From positions 353,368 to 417,367 of the forward strand of contig JTDE01000038.1 of NCBI GenBank assembly GCA_014338405.1: a stretch of DNA of 64,000 nucleotides. Direction: 5' to 3'. Below the pieces are notes generated by a model. That model had not been told where the DNA came from and did not search any database. It saw only the letters and a program-made list of their open reading frames with translations. Of this stretch, positions 24,855-37,678 are shown piece by piece (position 1 is the first letter of the stretch; the number at the start of each line of letters is the position of its first letter). The DNA comes from Paragonimus skrjabini miyazakii. Taxonomy: Eukaryota; Platyhelminthes; Trematoda; Plagiorchiida; Troglotrematidae. The position numbers were made by a program, and so were the translations under genes.

Positions 24855-25457
24855 GTAGGTTTTTATGTTTCATTCCTCCTCAAAAGTGATCAAGTAATTC
24901 CCTACTGGAATCGGTGCCTAGTGAATATGGGCCTGCGTAGACCGCGTCTAGTCAGTGGTGATTAGGAAATCAGATTTGTGTGCGATTATGATCATGACAT
25001 GCGTTAAGCACTTACGCCTAACCAGTGAAGTCAGAGTCTGACTGCAGTTAGTGGGATTTACGTCAAGAAAGTGTTAACCTTCTGTCAGTTGGTTTGTTCA
25101 CATAATACCGCGTAATCTCTTGTAAACATGACAGAACGCTCCCTTAACAGACCATTGACTCAGTTGATGCTTATATGAACAGTATCCAATAATCCAACGA
25201 TCACAAAGTATAAAATCATATACATGAGTTTTCCGTTGGTTTCAGGAGCCATTGAAAAAAGTGAGAATCTCTAAAATGTACAACTATAGCCATCCCACCA
25301 AAAATTGCTTTATAACAAGCGGAATGATAAGCAGGCCTGTTTCTTCCTTCAGTAACACCATACTTTAAGAATCCCAATAGCAATGGAAGTTTTGCTAGAC
25401 AAAATTAAGAAAACACCTTGTTTGACAGACGACTCTGATTCCTCCACTCTTATTCAG
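24855..25457 (+). other. NCK intron 3
   Basis: A 603-bp intron from GTAGGT to ttattcag. It contains no recognised feature. Confidence 0.85.
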
Positions 25458-26097
25458 CTTGAGTCATAACACTCTAACTGACATACGAAATGATGAAAGC
25501 CGCACGGTTTCAACGCATCCCACTTCAACAAGCCAATCAATTAGTGCTCCTCCATACGCAACAGAAGTGAGCGCCAAGGAAAGGGTAATAACTTTATATT
25601 CCTTCGATCGAAATCAGCTGGAAGAGCTCTCGTTTGAGGCCAATGAGATACTGGAAGTTATTGAGCGACCTAAACTGAATGGAGAATGGTGGCGTTGTCG
25701 CAACTCCCGAGGGGATGTCGGTTGGGTACCAAGCAATCATTTACGTCTCCTTCGCAGCCCACAATTAAATACTCCGCAACACGATCCGCAATGGAATGGA
25801 TCAACTGAAATAACCCCACCCACCACACAAGTCACACTGTCATACGGTGGATATGAACAGAACAGTTCAGTAACTAGTTTGCAAATTCACTCGCCACCTG
25901 TACCTTCTGATTCCCCAAATGACCAAAGAATCGACGGAGAAGCCCTGAGACTCACACACGCATTAAAATCACCCAACGCCAGCCGGTATATCAGATGCCC
26001 ATGGTTTTGGGGTCAAATCAGCCGAGCTGAATGTGAACACATGTTAAGACACTTTTCCAAACCAGGTGAATTCTTGATTCGCGACAGTCATCATGTG
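25458..26097 (+). CDS. NCK: NCK-type adaptor, exon 4: third SH3 domain and first half of SH2
   Basis: Residues 265-478. A Ser/Thr-rich linker leads to SH3-3 at about 305-362 (ITLYSFD, paired Trp 342-343, VGWVPSNHL). A second long linker of about 80 residues, rich in Pro, Thr and Ser, follows. The SH2 domain starts at WFWGQISRAECE (about 447) and contains FLIRDS at 470-475; Arg 473 is the expected phosphotyrosine-binding residue. The exon ends after HHV at donor GTGAGT (26098), phase 0, in the middle of the SH2 domain. The reading frame runs past the donor into the intron to a stop at 26127, which would give a truncated SH2 if the intron were retained. Confidence 0.94.
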
Positions 26098-28177
26098 GTG
26101 AGTTTAAAGAATGACAATTTTCTTTGATTTTCAACAGATTTGCTATCTGTCGAATACATAATAATTTTGCTGGATGTTTTTTTTATTGCTCTTATATTCC
26201 TATGTTAAACAACTGATGAATGAATAATGTCAATGCTATCAGACTACGTATTTGGTTGAGTGAATGATACATGTTTAAGCGATATTGTCGTGATCAGACT
26301 CTGGTAAACAGAACTCAGTTGGCAAAAAAATCATTAGTGAAAAGAAAACGGTTTTACATAACTTACGGCAACAATTGTTTATAAAGCATTTTTGAACAAA
26401 TGATTCTTAGTTGACTGGATTAACTGATCCACAAAAGTAGTTTACATTTTCTAATTCTATTATTGTCGTCAGACGTTTAAGTACGAGGTGCTGTTAACTT
26501 CTAGGAAGAAATATTCATAAGGTAGACAATCCAGTATACTGCTCATAAGTTTCTCACTAGGCACATATTGTATCTCGTCACATATTTGCGCTCGAGAAAA
26601 TTTCTTTTTAGCTGAAATCCATCAAGCTCATTACACATCTGCTTTGATGCTTTACTGTCATGTTTGTTCTCAGATAAGATTCACTTTGGGGAATATAACC
26701 AGATAATAAATTCAGCGTTCACTATTATTTTACACAATAATATTTACTCAACTTAAAAATATGGAGTGCCTAGAAAGTTCGCAAAAGTCTGTGTTTTAAC
26801 TTCAGGACAATTTAAAACATTTATCCTAAACTACGATTTTTCACTACTCTAGTTTGGAGGTTGTAGTCTATCATAATTTAATTCTTAATTCACATCATCA
26901 CCTGTAGGCTATACCAAACATCCTTCCACAGTACTGGATGCTGTATTCAGATTTTTTAAAATTCCATATTGATGATAAGCAGTGTGAGAAAATGAATCTT
27001 CTCACGCCTCATTCGGTTGCATCTGTTCTGTGCAGTGGTGGTAAACTTGTGACAACAGAAAATCGACATATACACGTGGCAGAACCAGGCGTTTTTACTT
27101 ATCTATTTTATCATACATCCAAGCATCTTACCCAAAAACCACATACGAATAGGTTATTAAAATCATTGGAATAATACAAATTAAAGGAAGCTTGCGATAA
27201 CATACACAAGTGATTTTGTGTTGAACAAAAATGAAACAGCATGGATCATGGAAAATGCGTTCAAGCAATCTGGTTTGCTTTAGAAACAGTAGAGAAAATC
27301 TTTAATCAGACATAGGCACTCAGGCAGGGAACAAGTTCGTCTTAACAGGCAGATTTGCTGGTACCCGCATTAAGTCATTCAGACAACATATACGCTTGGG
27401 GATTTAGAAAAATAGCATCATTGTACGTGGTATTCAGTTACCTAAATTTGTCCACCAGTAGGGTTCTTACAACAGACTACAATGAGATTCTCCAGACTGA
27501 ACGCATCCTAGCACCAAAATAATTTTTTTCCTTCTCAGGCGACTCATCTGGTTTACAGCATCAACAAGTGATCCTGGATACAAAAATTCAGACTGAACGT
27601 AAGAATGTACCTCAGAAGATGTGAAAACAGATTTGCTGCTTTGTGAGTTGAAATAAGATCATCTCTACCTTGCCGATATTATGTGCAAGTTTCTCAAAAA
27701 AAGTGGATGACGCAATTGAAGAGGCTTCACCATCTTGGCAATACTCCTTCAATATGGTGGACACTTCTCATAGGATCATTGAATTGAATACCAGTGAAAA
27801 ACAGCCGGGTTAGCATCCAAAGTGTCGTGTCAGTTTTTACGAGGTTCTTCCATGAGAAGGGCTGAGATTTTCAGACAAGACGATTCCTATGCCTTATACG
27901 TAGACAATAATGTATAGTTTCTTGTCTCCCAAGGTGTGGTAGAAACTGATAAAGGTTGATTTGCACAAAAAGGAGTTAGCCGAGATCTGAAGCTTTCGGC
28001 ACAATGATGCACAAGTAACGTCTCTTTGAAGCTCTTCCATTTTTGCGATATTATTCAATATTCGCCTCCCTTTCGTACTATCAATGCATAATAGTATTGT
28101 GGAAATCATAAGCTGTTTTATCCATTTACTATCGAACAGAGCTTGACAAAGTTGTACTGACCGTAGTCAAACACAAC

Positions 28178-28231
<54 letters not shown>
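28178..28231 (-). repeat. (CAT)18 microsatellite, 3' tail of a family D repeat
   Basis: Eighteen perfect CAT units on the plus strand, i.e. an ATG/GAT run on the reverse strand. It sits exactly at the 3' end of the family D copy that continues to 28713, so it is the tail of that insertion, probably lengthened by slippage. Confidence 0.9.
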
Positions 28232-28713
28232 AAACAGCAAAATATCAGTGAGTCACATTGATGCTAAACTGCCACACATTCACGAATAAGATGAAAAACA
28301 AACGCTGTCTAGAAAGAGAGAAAAGAAAAGAAGGACAGTGGAGGGGACCTAATCATTAAAAATAGCTACGTCTATAATCAGAGATACAAAATCAAGTTGC
28401 CTACACCTCGCAAACAACCAATCGAACTGTATGTGAAAATAAGGTGTCAGCAGCAAGACAGCTTCCTTATGGCTTTCACTGCCCTGCGTCATTAAATGCA
28501 CTTCACAGACAACTCGACAAAACAACGAAAACATTCCCGCCACGAAGCTCGGTTAGCTGCCATCTCACCTAACGTTTCCGGCTACTAACTTTGTGAGTCG
28601 CGATGGCCCCGGCCCGGGAGACGAACCCGATTTACAGTGACCAACCCCTTCGTGAATGATTTCACTTGTCTAAGCCACATCATCATCTGTCTACCTCACA
28701 AACACAGTATAGC
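28232..28713 (-). repeat. GAT-tailed SINE-like repeat (family D), long copy, minus strand
   Basis: The reverse complement aligns with 8905-9404 over nearly the full length, from ggtagacagatgatgatgtg at the 5' end through gccggaaacgttaggtgaga and the pyrimidine-rich part to the tail. Both long copies start at about the same point, so this may be the full-length 5' end of the family. It lies in NCK intron 4, opposite to transcription. Confidence 0.8.
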
Positions 28714-29319
28714 ATTCAATTTCCTAGATTTATCAACGCTGTGCTGACCATAGTAAAAGTAGTCACATATACGAAAGCACTGTCTAGGTTCCCGAGCTTA
28801 ACGTTGTTTTAAGTCACATTTAAGCATAGTGTCAAAATTCCCAATATCATTAGTTTACTACTGTTGTCCTTTCTTGTCCAAACAGACATCCACTGATGTG
28901 GTCGAGTGATGACAGTAAACTTTCTGATAGTCATTTACTGTTACGCTGTGTGTGTAACCTAGCATTGTAATAACCTGATGTAAAGTGTTCAAGTTGGATT
29001 TTTTTTTCTATCTGTGAACATACACATGTTTCATTTATTAAAACGAGGTTGGAAGTAAGTGGAAAATGTGAAACATTTTAAATTATATGCGCTTTCCATT
29101 ATATGCTTCGTTTTCTATACATCACGTGCCACATCACGGGATGAGATTGACTTGACAGAATCAGTACCGAATCATTCAATTGAAGAAAGCCAGTTTACAG
29201 TAAACTTCAATTAAACTAGAAGCTAACTGTGTACAAAAACTCCTTAAGACGCTCATTCTTCAAATCAACACAAATGCATATTTAACTCAAACACCAGCCA
29301 GTCTTTCTGATCGCAGCAC

Positions 29320-29440
29320 TCACATTCAGCTAGATTATGCGGCTGGTCCGTTTCCAAGAAAGCAGTGGACTCAATTCCGTTCTCGTTATAGCTCACCAGT
29401 AGTTTGTGTCCTGGCCATGACCGAGATTTGAGCTCCTGGA
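29320..29440 (+). repeat. Repeat family C fragment
   Basis: Contains agaaagcagtggactc, then ttctcgttatagctcaccag, parallel to agaaagcactggatcc and ctcttgttagagctcatcag at about 39432. Diverged and short. Confidence 0.5.
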
Positions 29441-29748
29441 GCATCCTCGTGTTTATCACTGCTCTACTTATATTAGGCAAGACGGCAACATCAGATGAAA
29501 GTAATGTTCGATTTGAATCAACAAACACCCCGAATAATCGCTAATAAGAATTTCAGACAATAGTTAAACATGGATAGATATAAGATAGAACATGACTGAT
29601 TCATGTCAACAATTCGGGGGCAATTTGCCTGGGAACCTCAATCGCGTACAAGACTCACATGTTGACTATAGGGGTCACTGCGTTACTTCCATGCAGGCTT
29701 TCCGTATAATATACTTAGTTCCAGGCCCCCAGCCCGAAGTAGTCGGAC

Positions 29749-29848
29749 NNNNNNNNNNNNNNNNNNNNNNNNNNNNNNNNNNNNNNNNNNNNNNNNNNNN
29801 NNNNNNNNNNNNNNNNNNNNNNNNNNNNNNNNNNNNNNNNNNNNNNNN
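29749..29848. other. Assembly gap (100 N)
   Basis: Exactly 100 consecutive N, the usual placeholder for a gap of unknown size. Translations across it are meaningless. Confidence 0.99.
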
Positions 29849-31139
29849 GAAGCGCTACCCTGTTAGGCAAACCGGTTCTCTGTTCACGGATGAGCTTTTT
29901 GGAAGTCGTTCTGTCACCGTGGCCAAGGATAACATAAGTAGAGCAATTAGCAGTCAAATTTCATCCCCCAACTCAATGATGCAGACTAGGGTGAGGATCT
30001 CAAATCACTAACACAAACACTGGTGACTTGGTTTTGTAGTTCAAACCATAATTGTTTGAAATTCTGTAACCTATTTGATGTCCCACTGATGTTCGAAGTC
30101 TGCTTTGCCTATGTTAACTGTTTTCAATTCGTTGAATTCATTTATTTGAATTGATCTGTTGAAGAACTATTGAAATTAATTGCTGGTTAGCATGCTGTTG
30201 TATGACACGACGGGAATTTGAGAGAGACTTAACCTGGCCACAGTCCAGTCCGTGAGTTTGCACTATGAAATTGTAGCCCAAAGTAAGAACGGTTTCAGAT
30301 AGTTTGGTTCAGACTGATCGCAAGTAGCACCATTTTGACAGATGGTTCGGAATTTTAGGTATACTGAGCGGAAGGAATTCTAAAAACTTAATGAAAGTGA
30401 AAATGCGGTTGCGAAATGTAAGCCTCAATAAGTAAGTCAGGTTCTTTCAATTTACATCCACATTGCAAACTTTGTCGTTCACACACAGTAACCTTGAGAT
30501 AAGCTTTTAGGCATCGTTAGATAAACCACCGTGGAATCGATATCAAATCTGCTGACCTTCAATGAAAGAATATAAAAGCTTTTACAGACAGCATACCAAA
30601 CTAAATCAGGTATGCATCAGCTAACACGAACACAAAAAGAACCTTGGAAAGAACAGACATCTTCCGACTGTCAATCAGTAAAGCATGCATGCCATCTTCG
30701 TCCCAGTGTGACTTACAAAATGAGGGTTACCGTAGCTTTTGAACGATCAGTCTGAAGTGCAAAGTAGTTGTTTCAGATGAAAAAGTTGTCTTTCGTTGAA
30801 TGTTTGAGGCAAGCCAAGAATGGAGAAAATTAGCTACGTATAATGTTTAACGTATTTTAGTTTTCAAGGCTGTTTTGAATAGAATGCAACACACGAGGTA
30901 TTTGGAGCATTCAGATAATATCGATCTACTTCAACTTAAGAACTAATCGTAGGACTGATAAGCTGAAATTTATAATGAAATCGCGAGCTTGAAAATGAAC
31001 AGCAGCACATTGTGATGACCATTTGGGTTTTGATCAAAAATATTGGGATTTCGCGCCCTATTGGAAGATTATAAAGCTTAGGCATGTCTTACTGCTTGTC
31101 AGATTGTTAACTAACTAACACAAAGTTGTGGGGCAGATT

Positions 31140-31430
31140 GAATGGTTTAGAGGAGACCCACTTGTGAAAAATCAGGACTATGACTGAATTCAAATAAGCG
31201 ACAGAAACAGCACACCCATATGCAGCAAGCGCTACACCAGCTGAGCTACAAAGCCAAGCCATCGTGTCATACGGAATCAACCGAACGGTCCAGGAGACTG
31301 ATTGCCCAATCGGAATTTCTCAAACAGTTCATGATAGAATTCACCAGTGCCACTGTACAGCATTGAAACTATCCTACTGATATGTAGTGTGGCTGGTTCA
31401 ATTCCAACCAAAGTCCGAATTTTCTTCAAC
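31140..31430 (-). repeat. tRNA-derived SINE, minus strand, second copy
   Basis: The reverse strand has a perfect box A (TAGCTCAGCTGG, complement of 31237-31248) and a degraded box B region (ATTTGAATTCAG, about 31184-31195), with spacing similar to the 10.9 kb copy. Flanking body sequence (caatcggaatttctc) also resembles that copy. It lies in NCK intron 4. Confidence 0.6.
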
Positions 31431-32520
31431 AAAGTTCCTTCTAAATTATCAATTCTTCCATATCACTCATCAGTAATATAGTTTCATTGCTCAAGCACAT
31501 GTAATTCCACACACAGTAGCCTGTTAGCGTTGGCAACAAAGGTTCTCTTCTAATTCAAAACAGTTCAGATGGTCAGTAGACTTGGAGACTAGGAAAAACA
31601 TTAATGTGAACTAATTCAGTAGTACATGGGTCTGAATACATTGATCTACCATTCTACACAATTTTGGAGACAATATGTTAATTCAAAAACTACATTACGG
31701 TCCATGTCAGTGTCTCCCAAATTCTTAAGCGGGAATCAGAAAATTTCTGAAAGCCTTCAGTCGACGATTCAGCCTACGTGCATACAGGTTATGGAAGGAA
31801 AAGAGGGGTAAAACGGTTCAAAATGAACAAAAAGCTCAAACTCATATAATATAAACTTACGTACATTAGGCACTTAGAAGAAAACCTGTGATTTGTAAAT
31901 TGTTCTACTTGTATAGAAATGATAATGAAATTTATAATAAATATAGTTTAAAAGACGTACAACATTCTGTTCCTCATAAAACGTTTTGTTTGTTAATAGT
32001 TGCCCTAATGCTGATTTACTGTTATTGGTTTGCTACTCCTTGGTCTTACGCATATTATGTAAGCGCATGGAAATAGCTACTGGAGACCACGTTTATTTCG
32101 TGGTTTTGTTCCGACTGCTGGGAAACGTCAAACTCTTGCTTCGCATCAATACTTTGCAGAAAATGGTAATCAAATCATTTGCGTTTCGTTAAGAACTGAC
32201 TGTTAATTTAGCATACTGGGAAATCATGGTCGAACGGACGAGAGAAAATGGATGAGCATTTTTAATCTAAACAACACTACTGTGAGTATCTTATAAATTT
32301 AACTTGAGGATTTTCCGTAAAATTTACACACTGTCAGAACAGAATAAAAAGTCAAAACTAATAAAATTTATTTTTGCGAGGCAAATCATTTCGAGATCAA
32401 TTAAAAATCTGCAGCTTCTTAAATGTGGGTCAAATCGCGCCGCACATACTCAGTACTTCGATCTGAATCAAAATAATTCAAAACTTTAGTTATAAGTATA
32501 TTTCTATTACTCAGTTGAAG

Positions 32521-32578
32521 ATGTCTGCTATGGCTGAGTCATGTGAGTCAAATGGAGGAAGGTTGAATCCCTAGGTCT
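32521..32578 (+). repeat. tRNA-like fragment
   Basis: A box A-like tatggctgagtcatgtgag at about 32529-32547 and a box B-like GGTTGAATCCC at 32561-32571. The gap between them is shorter than in most tRNAs, so this is a fragment or a SINE head and not a working tRNA gene. Confidence 0.3.
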
Positions 32579-33854
32579 ACGGTAAGCTTGTTGTTGGCTG
32601 TATGCCCTATAAACGACCAGTCTTGTACTATCTAGGTGTATATAAGCATGGTTGATGAGTGGTGACATGGACACTGTAGTTTCAGAGACAGTAGTAGCAA
32701 ATCACAGTAGGTGGAAGATGTGTGTGAAGACAGGTATGCTCGGGAGTGATCGTTATAAGGACCAACCATATTGGGGGGAACAGGAGCACAGCCTTCGGAG
32801 ACCAGTGCTTGTGAAAGTAGAAACCAACATGGTGTTCATCTGTTGCAACTAAAGTAGAGTTTAGTTATCCAGGGTCGGACTATACAGCAGCAAAAGAGAC
32901 TGTGGGATCGTCTTGAGGGCGCAGTAAACGGTTATCTCTCGGAACATATAGATATCACTAAAAAGAAGGCGTGACAGGAAAAGATTGATTTTATAAAAAA
33001 CGGGAATGGTTTAAATGGGATAAATAAATCTCACTGAATGGAACCACGTTCTATTTATCCCAGCTAATTTATTTCAATGAGATTCCAAAGAAAATGCACC
33101 ATTTTTATGACGGTAATCTATTTTTTTTTAATTGACAAGCTCTTCAGTTACATTTTCTTGGACATCGGTTTTCTCAGGTAGCTAGACTGGTATTTCTTCC
33201 TAGCAAAGCAGGTATTTGCTTTAACTAAAAGCTATACAAAACGTTGTCCGCATCTCTGAAAAGTTACTTTGTTATACAGGACAAACGAGAAGGACGCAAA
33301 TCAATTGGAAATCTGTTTTAAAAGAAAGGGTCATTAGAAAAACACAAGACAGAGTTGCTATCAGTCTCTAAGTGAATTCGTTCACAATAGGATCACTACA
33401 TTTTAGCTAAACAAAATCCTACTGTTAAATACCAAACAATCAACCCACACAGTCTGGTTTAACGACTGCCATCCAAAACATACAGCATCTATTCAGCTGA
33501 TTATGAATTAGAACTGCGACAAACGCACAGGAAAATGAAGGCTATTCAGAAAAAAGATTACTAGTAGAGATAGCAGCCTATTCATTTTTATTCAATCCCC
33601 AGTGAAAACGGGAACTGCAGTTAGCAGTTCAACTCTTTTAGTTTCCGACCAGCCTCAGTGGTGATTTTGCCAGGTGAATCAACTCTGCTATATAAAAACA
33701 TGCAATCAGTGCATAATCCTATTAGGTTAGGTTGATTTTAGCGGTATAATCAAATTTTTGTTCAAAGATATGAAACATTATTCCATCACGGTTAGAGCCG
33801 GTTTGAAAGGTCGATCACACAGCCTTCATTTTCACAAGTCAAGGTTATAAGTAC

Positions 33855-33925
33855 CGTCTGCTTAGCTTAGCTGGTAACAAGCGGATTATAGCATTTGGGA
33901 ATAACGAATTTGTATCCACGGGGTA
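33855..33925 (+). repeat. tRNA-derived SINE head or tRNA pseudogene
   Basis: A perfect box A (TAGCTTAGCTGG, 33863-33874) is followed about 40 nt later by a degraded box B (AATTTGTATCC). The overall order resembles a tRNA, but the arms do not pair well enough for a functional call. Confidence 0.4.
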
Positions 33926-34754
33926 TAAGTACAAATGATGAATATCATTTTCCTTGATAATGAACAAATTTCTGATGAACTAGACTGGACTAACGTTAGC
34001 ATGCTGATCTGTGGCATCACAATTATTTGCATCGCATTGTTTAAGCTTTGTTTGTGACATGTGAGAACACAGTGTAAAATAGTGTGAACGTGTTAGGCAA
34101 ATTCATCCGATGCAACCAACTGTGTTCAATATCGTCTTATTACGATATAGTTGACGTTTACTTCTGTTTTATAAATTTGTTCCTAAAGATGTACACTTCA
34201 CTTCAGTAGGATAAAAGCGCAATCATTTTCAATTGACTCAAACGATGCAGTTATGTGATCATGTTACTGTCATATCTGTATCTTCCTTTTATAGTGAACA
34301 TTGTTATTTTGGCCAGCCGATGATACAGGTCACTCATTAGCTTATTTTCTCCAAATGATTCTATTGGCTGAGTACATCTAAATGGCATGTTCTTTGTACA
34401 GTTATTGCTAGACTAAAACTTAATATGACGAATTAACTTCATAAGAATGTTAAAATCCACTCAAACACTTCACTCATAATATAACACATGCTTCCGTATG
34501 TTTATAGAACGGACATATTGAGAATGAAACGATTTAATGTTTGAAAATATGTTAAGGTCTAGCAGGTGATGGTTACCAATTAATTTGTCTACGGTCGTCC
34601 GTAAAACACACCACATATAAGTCCCTAATTCAATAATTATATGTTCAATCAGCACTCAACTCTCCAAACTAAAGTTCACTGTCAATGATTTTCTGTCCGG
34701 TTCGTTAGAAACAATGCTTTCAATTGCCTTTATTGTTACCGCCGTTGTTTACAG

Positions 34755-35078
34755 TCAGGTAATCTGACAATAACAGTGAACGCAGGAAATGTTAATCGCA
34801 ATTTCAAAATACTTGTTCAAAATGGTAACTATCACATCGGTTGGCGAACCTTTCGTAGCATTGAAGATTTGATCGAGCACTATCGTCGTCATTACATCTA
34901 TACTACAGAACAGGAACGTTCCTCACTAACTCGGCCTTTTGTGCATCCGGGTTTGATTCCTCTCCCAGGCAGCCTCTTACCCAACTACACTGGGCCGCTA
35001 TATTCACCTGCATTTCGAGCCTACGAAACAGTGTTTAACGAACGTTGGGATCATACACGACAAGCCACTATGCATTAA
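34755..35078 (+). CDS. NCK: NCK-type adaptor, last exon: second half of SH2 and C-terminus
   Basis: Residues 479-585 and the stop. It resumes the SH2 domain with SGNLTITVNAG, then RNFKILVQNGNYHIGW and FRSIEDLIEHYRRH, the typical central strands and second helix of an NCK SH2. After about residue 540 comes a 45-residue tail with many prolines and aromatics (LIPLPGSLLPNY) that vertebrate NCK lacks. The acceptor tttacag at 34754 gives phase 0 with exon 4; an alternative AG four bases on would shift the frame. Total length is 585 residues against about 377 in human NCK1, the extra being in linkers and this tail. Confidence 0.94.
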   Translation, partial: SGNLTITVNAGNVNRNFKILVQNGNYHIGWRTFRSIEDLIEHYRRHYIYTTEQERSSLTRPFVHPGLIPLPGSLLPNYTGPLYSPAFRAYETVFNERWDHTRQATMH

Positions 35079-35123
35079 ACTGTGATGTCACTTTGTATAA
35101 TGTTTTTATTATTCACTAAGACA

Positions 35124-35129
35124 AATAAA
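35124..35129 (+). terminator. NCK polyadenylation signal
   Basis: A canonical AATAAA 46 nt after the NCK stop codon, giving a short 3' untranslated region typical of compact fluke mRNAs. Confidence 0.7.
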
Positions 35130-37678
35130 TTGTCATGTACTTATCAGATTGTTCGTGATCTAACTCATCTTAGATTGTGGTACTCAAGTAGAAGAACCTG
35201 AACACTACTCTGGTGGGTGTTATGTTATATCCGAACCAGGCAGTCATTTACCATCAAGTCCTTTTTCCGACCGAGAATAAGGTCAACTATGTGAAGAAGA
35301 AATATATAACGTTTTAACAATGTTGCCACTGTGTCTGCATACATGCCTGCGTGGGTATACAAAGTTGTGCACCACGAATCAATAAAACAGAACACAACTC
35401 GTATCTTGGCTCAGACAACACCCACAGTCTAATGAGCATGCTCACTGATAGAAGGAGATCATACGGTTCAACAGCATGCACAGAAACTAGTTTCACTACC
35501 TGTAACCTATGACCGTAGGGTTAACATAGCATGAGAGTGTTGAGTGAATTGGTTTGTATAAAAAATGGCTCATAGCTAAATAAAAACATTGAGGAAGTTA
35601 ACTCAAACAAGCCAGTCGTCACACACTAACAGCAACCATCCTCAACATGATCATGTGATACAAAGAGAGGATATTTGTTATTTATTAAGTATATCGGTAG
35701 ATATTTGCTTAATCATATGGACTAAGTGAAAACGACGGAAAAATGACCACAGGAACACTACATAGCAGGCAGTGAGAATTCCACAAAAAGCATCGCATTT
35801 ACGGACTGGTTAAGAATAGGATTTTAAAAGAGACCCAATTCAGACGTAAGGTTACTCGATGCTGGCAATTGTACGTCCGGAAAGCTTACGTTTAGTTGAA
35901 CTGGTTTTACAAATATACGCTTGCCCAGAGTGTACAGCTTTCAGGAAAGAAGCCAAATGCATATACATGGCAGCTAATGAAAAGTCGGACTGATACATCT
36001 ACAGGCACACCTTCGATCAGCCTGCCGGTCGGTTTCACTTCAGTATGCACTTATCGCGTGACTGAATATGCGCAAACTGTGGTCCACGACGGGTTGCTGA
36101 ACGACTAGATAGTAACCACACTCATGTGATAGAAACTGACACATACATATAGGCAATTCCGTTGTGTGTGTGTGTGTAGGAAGACAGATATCTATGTATC
36201 GTTACGACCTGCGTGAGCTCTAGGAAGCTAATCAGACGTGCAACCTTGAACGATTCACTCAGTGAACTTGAAGGGCATTAACAATAGCCAGGAAAGCTGT
36301 ATAAAGGTGATTCAAAAATTGTAATTAACCTCTGGCTACACACACTTTCGAAAGGGGAGCATCGTAAAAGGCAACTAAAAGTGGTTTGACTGCTCCTTAG
36401 AGCGACTGTAGCCCATGTATCTGTCTTCGGATTAACGCTTCACAACATGTACAAGTTTCCAGTATATATACGAACACTATGGTAATGTTTGAGAAGCGGG
36501 AAATTGGATCCGAATGCACAAGAGACACGCCATATTTAACTCCGGTTTATAAGAAGGAAGTAGTGGATTGGGTTATAAAGTGCTGACTAAGAAATATTTG
36601 CAGGCAAAGTCAGGTAACCTTCTTTCACTAATTGATGTCCATCTAGCCCTAACGTGATGAGAAGCTTGGAATCTGGATCATCCTTCGGTAAGGTGGTCGA
36701 AAATACATTTATTTTCATGATGGCTGACTCTCTCCGACTTCAATATCTGAATAGCTTCCCAGGACAGATTTACCTCAAACAGTACCAACAGTCAATTTGC
36801 CCATCTATGGTACCCGATCACAGTACATACTGAAACTACCACGGCAGCAGGACGGTGTGATATCTCTATTCAAACTCATATGTAGATGGCTCGTTTCAGT
36901 GTACCATCACCAGACTCATATGCATATACCAGTCATTTTCTCTTCAGAAATCTCTCAACCCTTTATGAGAAGATTATTGGCCCGAACATGTACAAGCATG
37001 TCCTAGTCTAGCCAACATCTGAATCACATGTGTTGCATGGAAACAGTGACAGTATCCGGATTAGAAATGACAGAAACAATGAATGAACGAGCAACAATAT
37101 TTTGCAAAGCCGTATTAAGTACAGTGTATACAACAAATGCGACTGGTTGCAGATGACAAGAGCCTACCATACTGTTCACACTATATCGTTTTATCGACTT
37201 TCGGAAGACTAATCGATGACCAAAAGAGTTTTCAACCTAGAAAGTGATATTTTTGCTACTATATTGACGTATGTGAATCGTTTGTGTTTTTACTTCGGGA
37301 TTCTTGATGTTCAGTGAATGCAGCCATTTATGAGATAGCTAACAAAGAAGTTGGTAGTTTTGCCAAAAAAAATCGAGATGGCAAGAGGGATTACTACACA
37401 GATGTTAAGCTTTCGTATGTTCCTGTGTAACCAACCTCTTTGACAAAATTAAGGCAGTAGTAGAGGTAGTAGAAAGCATTAGAGCACTCTCTTTTATGAT
37501 CACATGGTTTTTAATCATAATACTGCCCTTACTATAATCAAGGACAAATGTATGTGTACGGTTCTATTACCCTGGTTAATTTTTATTCCGGTGAATCGGT
37601 TGAACTATGATGAGTTGTGGGAACAGCCCGTATAGTCCCGGTAATGTTTTTTAATACATTGAAGGAACTTCTTTCTAG
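35130..37678. other. No gene recognised
   Basis: AT-rich to mixed. A (TG)7-8 run lies at 36163-36177. ORFs at 35896-36108 and 36797-37006 have no recognised motif. The stretch 36600-37200 looks like decayed repeat, but I cannot name the family. Confidence 0.4.

Larger units (their letters stand above)
26098..34754 (+). other. NCK intron 4, inside the SH2 domain
   Basis: An 8.66 kb intron, donor GTGAGT and acceptor tttacag. It holds a GAT-tailed repeat (28178-28713), a family C fragment (29320-29440), the assembly gap (29749-29848), a tRNA-derived SINE (31140-31430) and two further tRNA-like fragments (32521, 33855). Other stretches are AT-rich with no exon-like frame. Because part is unsequenced, its true length is unknown. 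Confidence 0.85.

Noticed and set aside
28178..28231. CRISPR-like tandem repeat
   Set aside because: A pure trinucleotide run with no spacers, in a eukaryotic intron.
29592..30011. 139-codon plus ORF
   Set aside because: It spans the 100-N gap; the translation is an artefact.
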